Positions 54,146 through 61,210 of a stretch of 64,000 bases of DNA are shown here, piece after piece; the first letter of the stretch is position 1, and the number at the start of each line of letters is the position of its first letter. The stretch lies in the NCBI GenBank assembly GCA_905221605.1, contig CAJNDS010001824.1, positions 101,548 to 165,547 of the forward strand, in the 5' to 3' direction. Source of the stretch: Symbiodinium natans (Eukaryota > Sar > Dinophyceae > Suessiales > Symbiodiniaceae). A program made the translations under genes and the position numbers. The notes below the pieces were generated by a model. That model was not told the origin of the DNA. It did not search any database and saw only the letters and a program-made list of their open reading frames with translations.

Positions 54146-55404
54146 CTACAGAAGAGACTTCAGAGACTTTTGGGCTATAAGTTTTCGGTATTCCTCATCT
54201 AACGTGCTTTTGAATTGCTCAAGTCGTCCTTTGTGCGAATCTGTCTGTATCAGCAACTGGCCGAATTCGAGTTGCTGCATCATCATCTTGCTTCCCAGGG
54301 CCTGGAACTCCTGCTCCAGCTTTTTGATGTCCGCCATCGCTTCAGGAGGAAGCTCCTCTATGCGAAGTTGTGTCTGACCCTTGGCATATGGACGAAGAAT
54401 CTCCTGAAGCCGACCCTCGAACGACTTCCGCTTGGTCTGCAGCTGAGCGTTGAGCAGCATCACCCAAACCTCCCCCAAACTCCAGAGGCCGTTTTCCTCC
54501 GCCCTGCTGGAGTTCTTTTGCTCGAGAAGCCGCATCTCGTAGGTGGGCTGCTGCAGCTCCGTATACAAAGGCACCAAGTCCCGCATCAGCTGCATCACCT
54601 CCTCTTCCAGAAGGGATGAGTCCACTTCGGCATCGGTGTCTTCGACTGGGATCGTCTCTGCACGCAAGTAGGTCTTGCGTGAGAACCAGTCAGCCGGATT
54701 CAGCACACGCTTCAGGCTCACGCGGCCAATGATGCGGTGCTCGCACACGTACTTCACCCTGTCCTGGGTTTGCTCCGACAGATCCTTCAGGTCATCTAGA
54801 TAGAACACGACGCCGACCTCTGCTAGACGAAGATCGGCCTCCGACCGTGGATCCACTGAGGTGACCACAAACCGTCGGGATCCTGAAAGCAAGATGTCGT
54901 CATAGAGCCGACGGTATCGGGGCTCAAAGATTTGGAGCGATTGCTTCGTGTAGGGCATGAAAGGGCCCCCGAGGGGAAACACTGGCATCACCGTTGCATT
55001 TTCCGACGGCTCAATCTCTTCACTCTTTTCATCCAGAGGGTCAAGCCATCTGATCTTCTCTTTCGCTTCCGACTCCTGCCCAATGAAGGAATATACCATA
55101 TATGTTTTAAGGATCCTTAATATGGTTTAAGGTATATTCCTTGCTTAAGGGGTCTTGGGCTCTTTGGGTGCTTTTTGAAACGCCCCTCCTGCGCCTGTCT
55201 GACGGCTCGATGAACCCTCTTCCCTTCATGGGAGAAGTCTAAGCTCCTCGGCCTCGATCTTTCCACCTTTTGATGGGAAGATCCGGCAAACGCATCAAGG
55301 CCCACGCCGGGGATGCCGGAAGCCAAGCCGATACAGATTGCCACACTTGCCAAGGTTGGGGCCCGTCGCTTGGCCGCGGCGCTTCGCTTGCCAGGAGAAG
55401 CCAT
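54146..55404 (-). CDS. LON-domain protein with plastid-type presequence
   Basis: Two exons, 55404-55189 (72 codons) and 55075-54146 (309 codons plus stop), joined in phase 0 to a 381-residue protein. Exon 1 has a basic N-terminus (MASPGKRSAAAKRRAP), a hydrophobic segment (TLASVAICIGLASG), then GLDAFAGSSHQ with a Phe-containing motif and a basic stretch, i.e. signal peptide plus transit-peptide-like region as in bipartite plastid presequences of dinoflagellates. Exon 2 has the LON substrate-binding domain: VMPVFPLGGPFMPYTKQSL, IFEPRYRRLYDDIL, ADLRLAEVGVVFYL, EHRIIGRVSLKRVL. A helical C-terminal region follows (DIKKLEQEFQALGSKMMMQQ). There is no AAA+ or protease domain, so it is a stand-alone LON-N protein, perhaps a plastid protein-quality factor. 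Confidence 0.85.
55076..55188 (-). mobile_element. Introner family F as GA-AG intron (LON gene)
   Basis: GCAGGAG occurs at both boundaries (minus strand; 55186-55192 and 55073-55079). Cutting CAG|GAGGGG and GGGCAG|GAGTCG joins VRQAQ and ESEAKEKIRWLD in frame; this implies a GA donor with AG acceptor. The body (AAAAAGCACCCAAAGAGCCCAA, TTAAGGATCCTTAA) is an inverted copy of the element at 53947-54090. Confidence 0.8.
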
Positions 55405-55940
55405 GGCTGAAGGAAAATAGTGGAAGCGACTGTGGGTCCTGTAGGTGGTGTAAGCTCTCCTCTGGGTCAATTTGTTGGGGGGTATTCTTGTAACTTGCAA
55501 CAGATTCGATGCATCCCGTGTCCATGTCAGCGCGCATCGCTCATTTCGGCTCCCCAACGCCCACTAAGTCTCAGCAAGCTCGGCGCCACGTCAGATCACG
55601 GGTAGTCCGATGTGCGCAAGTTGCCATCCAGCTGTTGTTCATGATGCTTGTGCCCATTTTGAACAGTCAGGCGCATCTGCTGGACATGTTCAGACTTCTT
55701 CTGCCTTGCTCGTCTTGGGATCGTTCATAAGAGACCTGACGATGTCAAGAAGCAAAAGATGAAGAGCTACTCATGAAGGATGTACAGAGAGCGCACCAAC
55801 AAGCAGCACGGGGGGGCCGAGTGGCGATGACATTGAACTCTGCTTCAGTTTAAGTCCCTCACGGAATGCGGGGAAGGCTCGACGCTGCATTGGATCTGGA
55901 TCCTGAGCGTGTCGTGCCGGCATGTGGCCCGATATGGGGG

Positions 55941-56002
55941 TTTCCGAAAATGGGGGTACCCTATCTATTTTGGGAAGGGTGCCCCTATTTTGGGTAATAA
56001 CC
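55941..56002. mobile_element. Short introner-like element
   Basis: CCGAAAATGGGGGTACCCTATCTATTTTGGGAAGGGTGCCCCTATTTTGGG: the GGGGGTACCC and GGGTGCCCC words and ATTTTGGG repeats resemble the family D elements. It lies between the coiled-coil gene stop at 56051 and the LON gene. Confidence 0.4.
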
Positions 56003-56050
56003 ACATGGCCAACAGTCTCAGCACATGCAACGAATTGTCTTAGCTGACCC

Positions 56051-57561
56051 TCAGCGAGTCTTCGCCCCATCCTTTTTCGCGTTCTCGTGGCCGGCGCTGC
56101 TTTTTTGATCCTCGGGCGCGAGCTCCCTCCCAGCAGGATCGTCCTGATGTCGCGCTAAGAGCTGTGTCAGATCCTGGACCAGTTGGGCTCTTAGCCGCTC
56201 CTGGTTCAAGCGTGCCTTTTGGAGATGAAGCTTTAGTGCTTCAAACTCAACAAGCTGAACCCGCAGATTTTGACACTCGGCCATCATCTCAGTATGCTGC
56301 GCTCGGTATTCGGCACAGTCCCTGCATGGCTGTCTCAGCTGCTGCTCAGCCCGCTGTCGTCCAGAGACCTTGAGTATCTAAAACCAGCACCCTGGAGTTT
56401 TAGGGTTTAGGGTTTAGGGCGTTTTTTGTTGAGGGTTTAGGGTTTAGGGTTTAGGGTTTAGGGTTTAGGGTTTAGGCTAGGAGTTTTAGGGCTGAGGGTC
56501 CGAGAGTGACCCTGCAAACTCAGCTATCTCCCAGCCCTCACTCCCTCATCCTGCCCTCAAGAAGTAGCTGACAGAACATTGCCCCCCCCCCCCCCCCCCA
56601 ACACAAGAGACCAAAACCACTAAACCCTAAACCAAAAACCCAAAACCCTAAACCCTCGACAGCTGCAGAGCCTGCCTCGTCCGCCAAGGCCTCTTGCAAC
56701 TCAGAGTCTCGTCCTTTCAGGCGCTGCACCTCCACCTGTCTCTGCCATGCTCAGATCGCGCGGTTTAGGGTTTAGGGTTTAGGAAGGGTCGAATTGTCTT
56801 ATGCTGGCGGCTTTAAGGTCAAAAAAACCGAAAGATTCTTGGAGCCTGACGCCACAAATGCAGGCGGTTCCTGCTGGGCACCTACTAGAATTTCAGGCCA
56901 TCGATTTGCGGATTCGGGTTTTTGAATTTAGGCCCTCCCGTTAAGCGCTTGGCTCATAGACGTTTGTATGCCGTGGGTGGCCCATTGCTTCTGTAGAGGG
57001 CTTGTGCTTTGAACAGACGAAGGAATTTGCAGACCCGGAAATGCCTGCGAAATTGACTGGCTGAGACCACCTGTGCTTGCATTAGCTGCATCAGCTGGTA
57101 TGATTTTAAGGTTTCTGGTGGCTTCGGGCCCCAGGGACTTGCAAGCTTTATGGAAATGGAAGCCCTGCCTCCTCCTGCTCCAGAGCATAATGCAGCCTGC
57201 GGCTCTCCGCTTGGCTCTCAGACAGCTGCTCATCTCGCAAAGAAACCAGCGTCTGCACTCGTTCTGTCAGCCGCTGTGAGTCTGCTTCCTTTCGTTGCAG
57301 CTGCCGCTGCAGATCCTTGGCGATTTCCTTGAGCTGCTTGTGGTCAGCCCACTCCACCACGCTTGTTCCAATCGGCTGCGGCCTGGGTGAGTTTGACCGG
57401 GCAGGCCGAGAAAGCGCGTTCACGGCTGTTGCAGTCTTCACCGTGCGTTCCACGGCTTGCCGGGCCGAAGACCACCTAGACCTAGGTCATGGTTGGGATG
57501 ATATGAAAAATCTAAATATATAAATATAAATAAATATAAATATATATATATATATAAATAA

Positions 57562-57593
<32 letters not shown>

Positions 57594-58364
57594 GGTCCGG
57601 CGTCTGGCGTGTCCGGCCCCCCCCCCCCCCCCATGGTATGGTCAGGTAGGGGGGGGGGGGGGGGCCGACCCTCGCCAAAACCCGTGTTTTGAGTGTTGTG
57701 TTCGGTTGACGGAGCGCGCCCTCGGGGAAACCCATGTGTGTGAGGCGTTTACCCCCCCCCCCTTCCCCCTCCAGGTCTACCGTCTCTAACCCTAAACCCT
57801 GTCAAACCCTAAGCCCTAAACCAACCCAACCCTAAACCCTAAACCCTAAAACCAACCCCCAACCACACCACAGGGGGGGGGGGGTTAACCCTAAAACCTT
57901 TCAAACCCTAAACCCTAAACCAAAAACCCTAAACCTAAAACCCTAAACCCTATAAACCCTAAACCCTAAACCCTAAACCCAAACCCTAAACCCTAAACCC
58001 AAACCCTAAACCCTAAAACCCTAAACCCTAAACCCTAAATCCTGACCCTAAACCCTAAACCCTAACCCTAAAACCAACCCCCAACCACACCACAGGGGGG
58101 GGGGGGGGGGTTCCAGACCATGGGTGGGGGGGGGAGGGGGGGGCCGGGGAGCACTGGACCATATATATATATATATATATTTGTTTTTTCCTTCTTGGTT
58201 TTAAGTACCCTTACAAAATGTAAAATGGTACCCAACTATGACCAAAGAGACTGCAGGGGTGAAACGGATCGCTCCTTGGGCTCCTTCTCCTTCGAGCGCG
58301 GGGAGGCGGACGAGCTGCCCTTGCTCTCCTTAGTCTCCTTCCGGCCCCAGGGGCCCCAGGACAT
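56051..58364 (-). CDS. Coiled-coil protein, multi-exon
   Basis: Exon 1 (58364-58252) starts MSWGPWGRKETKESKGSSS and is rich in Ser, Lys and Glu. It splices over 770 nt (57482-58251) in frame to exon 2 (57481 to about 57160: RWSSARQAVERTVKTATAV, then the heptad region HKQLKEIAKDLQRQLQRKE and SQRLTERVQTLVSLRDEQL). A further block at about 57120-56940 (EATRNLKIIPADAANASTGG) lies in another frame and needs an unresolved intron. Then QVEVQRLKGRDSELQEALAD (about 56740-56662) and the last exon (about 56375-56051) with GRQRAEQQLRQPCRDCAEY and ECQNLRVQLVEFEALKLHLQ, stop at 56051. Long coiled coils suggest a cytoskeletal or centrosomal structural protein; no specific family is recognised. Confidence 0.7.
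56404..56480 (+). repeat. TTTAGGG units in a coiled-coil gene intron
   Basis: Two groups of TTTAGGG (56400-56420 and 56432-56476) lie between the exon beginning VSGRQRAEQQL (56372) and the exon ending DEAGSAAVEG (about 56662). In gene sense that upstream exon runs straight into GTCGAGG|GTTTAGGG, so its donor also looks telomere-derived; frame across this intron was not settled. A C run lies at 56583-56599. Confidence 0.75.
57482..58251 (-). mobile_element. Introner family A inflated to a 770-nt intron
   Basis: The left end in gene sense (CTTTGGTCATAGTTGGG, from 58251) and right end (CATCCCAACCATGACCTAG, to 57482) are family A termini. GTCT flanks both sides (58248-58251 and 57478-57481). Donor CTGCA|GTCTCTTTGG and acceptor ACCTAG|GTCTAGG give SVSPLQSRWSSARQAVERTV in frame. 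Nested between the termini are (TA)n blocks (57540-57592, 58160-58180), facing C and G runs near 57617-57665, and CCCTAAA arrays with two CAACCACACCACAGGGGGG repeats (57785-58110). Confidence 0.88.
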
Positions 58365-58385
58365 GGCTGGGACGAGGGAAGAGAT

Positions 58386-58438
58386 AGGGTTTAGGGTTTA
58401 GGGTTTAGGGTTTAGGGTTTAGGGTTTAGGGTTTAGGG
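58386..58438 (+). repeat. Telomeric array before coiled-coil gene exon 1
   Basis: Seven perfect TTTAGGG units (CCCTAAA in gene sense), 20 bp upstream of a CCCAG acceptor-like site and the ATG at 58364. It may mark a 5' UTR intron. Confidence 0.92.
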
Positions 58439-58803
58439 CTCTACGACTTCTCAGGAGGGTCCATCTATGTTCATTGTGATGAAAGTGGCGGCAATCTAAA
58501 GCCAGAGCTGTCGTGGCACAAATGACGGATTCAAAAGGCAAGGGTGACTCATGCTGGCTCAGGCATGACACAGCGCATGCATGCTTTCGGTGCGGATTTT
58601 CGGCACAATCTTGATTTGCCAGCTGCCACTAGCGCAAACCTGTGCTCCGGTTGCTAGCATCGGTCGAATTTCGGACCTAAACCCTAAACCCTAAACCCAA
58701 ATACCCAAATACCCTAATACCCTATACCCTAATACCATAAACCCAAAACCCTAACCCGGCTGCCTGTTGCAGCCGACTCTGGATCCTCTTCGCTCGGCAA
58801 CGC

Positions 58804-59134
58804 TCAGGCAGTGGCGAGGTGCAAGGCCGCGCTGAATCTCTGCCTCTGCGTGGGCGACATACCTTGTTCACTGTTGGGATAAAATCAAAAATCTAAATGT
58901 TTATTCCTTATTGGGTTTAAGTACCCTTAAAAATGTAAAATGTTCCCCAACTATGACAAGGATACATGCTACCAATGTGGCCAGCACATTCAGCGCCGCG
59001 GCGATGTTCCGAGATGTGCTTCCAGTTCCAGGCAGATCCTCTTCAGCATATGCAGAAATCTCGTTCGATTGCAGGGCGGCAGATGCACCGAGGTGCAGCA
59101 GGACAAGCAGCACCATTACCTTGCCAGGCAGCAT
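58804..59134 (-). CDS. Small secreted or membrane protein, 75 aa
   Basis: ATG at 59134 directly follows an in-frame TGA. Exon 1 (59134-58966) encodes MLPGKVMVLLVLLHLGASAA, a classic signal peptide with a probable cleavage after ASA, then an acidic stretch (SAYAEEDLPGTGS) and a second hydrophobic segment (NIAAALNVLATLVAC). The family A intron at 58863-58965 splices in frame to exon 2 (58862-58804), MSPTQRQRFSAALHLATA and TGA. Without splicing the frame would run into the element. The mature protein would be about 55 residues with one possible membrane helix. No family recognised. Confidence 0.65.
58863..58965 (-). mobile_element. Introner family A as GT-AG intron (secreted protein gene)
   Basis: GTAT flanks both sides (58962-58965 and 58859-58862). 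Donor GCAT|... reads GCA T|GTATCCTTG and acceptor GAACAAG|GTATGTCG; the spliced codons are GCA TGT ATG TCG. The element (TTGTCATAGTTGGGGAACATTT ... TTTTATCCCAACAGTGAAC) is 103 nt and nearly the same as the copy at 14285-14388. Confidence 0.9.
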
Positions 59135-60140
59135 TCAAGCGTAAACACGCGGAGATGTGATTGCGAATTTTGATGCCCAGCCTTGACCGCGTGCATATTG
59201 CTTGATATGGAGGCGGGCGCGCCGATAGTTTCTACGGCGGAGGGCAACGGTTCCCCAGCCCGCGTGTCACAGCCGCATTTCTTGTACAAAGCTGCAAGCT
59301 TGAGCAGAACGGCTGGCCAGGTTGTCAAGCAGGCTTCGGCTCTCTGTGTCACTCATGCCCTTGTGCAGGCGCGCCTATTGGGGGATCTCTTGCGGCAACT
59401 AGGACATGCACAGCTTGTCTCTCTGAGCTTCCGGCCAGCATGACTTCTGGACCTCTTTGAGCCAACATAGCCCAGCCTGGCGCTATGTCCAGACAGAACT
59501 GGGGTAGGTTTGGGGGCCCCTAAACAATTTGATTTTTGTGGGCTTTATAAGGAGTATATACGGGACTACAGGTACTACATGTTCAAATTATGTTTAAACC
59601 TACCCCTGCGAAGTGGAAGCACTCAACTGCAAGCGCAAGAGACCCTCTGATTTGTCCAAGGCCGTGGCAGTTGGTCTAGCTGAGTTGAGAGACTCATTGC
59701 TCTGCTCCGCTTACGAACCTGTATGAATCCGGTGCAACTGTCTTGGTGGTCTGTTGTCTGGGCTTAACTGGCGGTGGCTACTTGTGCAGACTGCAGACTG
59801 TTGAAGTATGTACTTAAATCTCTGGCCGTGGCTGTCTATCTACAGCTAAACGCCCGAGCCCAAACCACGAGGGAGGCAAAGCGCCGCATCTTTTCTGGGT
59901 GGCAGTCATTGCAGCAAGTCGCAAGGACCCTCGTCACTTGGGAACTCTTGAGTTGCTTACTTGGCAGCCGTAGGCTGAGGCACCACCAAGCACAGTCCTC
60001 TGCGAGAGGTTCGAAGAGAGGAGCCTGAATCAGCTGAGCTGTTTGAGCATGGGCGTCCCTCTGTTCTGCTGAACCCTAAGGCACCCTGCGCCTTAAAAGA
60101 ATCCTACCAAGCCAACGGCAGCCAGAGGAACTTAGGGTCT
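59135..60140. other. Mostly unique sequence; one inverted-repeat element
   Basis: 59502-59608 is an element with perfect 11-bp ends GGGGTAGGTTT/AAACCTACCCC and inner AAACAATTTGA/TCAAATTATGTTT, length 107 nt, introner-like. The rest (59160-59480 and 59620-60060) has open frames on both strands with no recognised domain and might hold unrecognised exons. Confidence 0.5.
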
Positions 60141-60152
60141 AGGGTTCTTAGG

Positions 60153-60232
60153 GCTTAGGGCTTAGGGTTTAGGGTTTAGGGTTTAGGGTTTAGGGTTTAG
60201 GGTTTAGGGTTTAGGGTTTAGGGTTTGCGGTT
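60153..60232 (+). repeat. Interstitial telomeric array (TTTAGGG)n
   Basis: About ten TTTAGGG units preceded by CTTAGGG variants. Confidence 0.95.
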
Positions 60233-61125
60233 TACACATTGGAGCTGAGAATGTGGCCAGGAGGTCCTCATCACCGATCTCAAAGATGTCTGCCGGTACC
60301 GGCCTCAGACTTGGAAGATCTTGGCAACCGTCTACTCGACGTAAAGCCAGACTGGCTCATAACTCATATCCGAATGAAGCCCTCACAGCAACAATCTGCA
60401 GGATTACTGCAGGATTGTTGGTCCCTAGCCGCAGCCCCCAAGAAAAGTGGAACTGAAAGCTTGGTGCGGGGCTCTTGCCTTCCAGACTCGACATTGAAGA
60501 CGTCATCTGCCTGTCACAGCGCACACTCGATGTGAAGCGGCTGACGTGCCCTTTCTCGCAATGGCAGGATGTCAGCTTTGACAAGGCCCCGGTACACCCT
60601 AAGCCCTAAACCCTAAACCCTAAGCCGTGAGCCCTAAGCCCTAAGCCCTAAGCCCTAAGCCCTAAGCCCTAAGCCCTAAACCCTAAACCCACCCAAACCG
60701 AGCATGCCGGAGCATCCGTCGCATCCATCACAAGAAAAGCTGTGTCGCAAGCGATTCACTTTTTAGAAGATTGAGGGCGAAGCCGAAGGGTTGCAAACAT
60801 TGATGAATTATCTCGTGTAGACAGCTCCAATCCTCCACGCTCTGAGTCTATGCTAGCACGGTAACAGGACGTGGTGCCTGCAGACGGCACTTGAATCTGT
60901 GACAGAGCTGCCTATAGCCAGCGTGCAAACGAAGATCGGCAGCAACCAGCATGTGCTGAACGGCATCTATCTCACACACCACGATAGGGCTACTGATAAG
61001 CCTTAATTGGATTAGCACGCACTGCGATCACGAACGATTTGGCTGGTTGCCTGTGCTGCCGAGTTCGTTCAGCTTCACAGAAACACTCGACAAATTAACG
61101 CCGCGGGCCGCTGCTTGAAGGTTCA
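60233..61125. other. No supported gene; CCCTAAG variant array
   Basis: 60596-60690 is a CCCTAAG variant array (about eight units) between CCCTAAA units. The flanking unique sequence (60235-60590 and 60700-61120) shows only short conflicting open frames. Confidence 0.55.
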
Positions 61126-61198
61126 TGGGTAGCTAGAAGTAGGGTTGCATTCCAAATATATTTATCATACTTGTAACCCTACTTATAGCTACCCATGT
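61126..61198. mobile_element. MITE-like hairpin after coiled-coil gene stop
   Basis: ATGGGTAGCTAGAAGTAGGG at the left end pairs with CCCTACTTATAGCTACCCAT at the right end with about 25 bp of AT-rich loop. Flanks TTGAAGGT and TTGCAAGT could be an 8-bp target duplication with two changes. It lies 13 bp beyond the stop of the coiled-coil gene (61211), i.e. in its 3' UTR. Confidence 0.7.
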
Positions 61199-61210
61199 TG
61201 CAAGTGTGCT

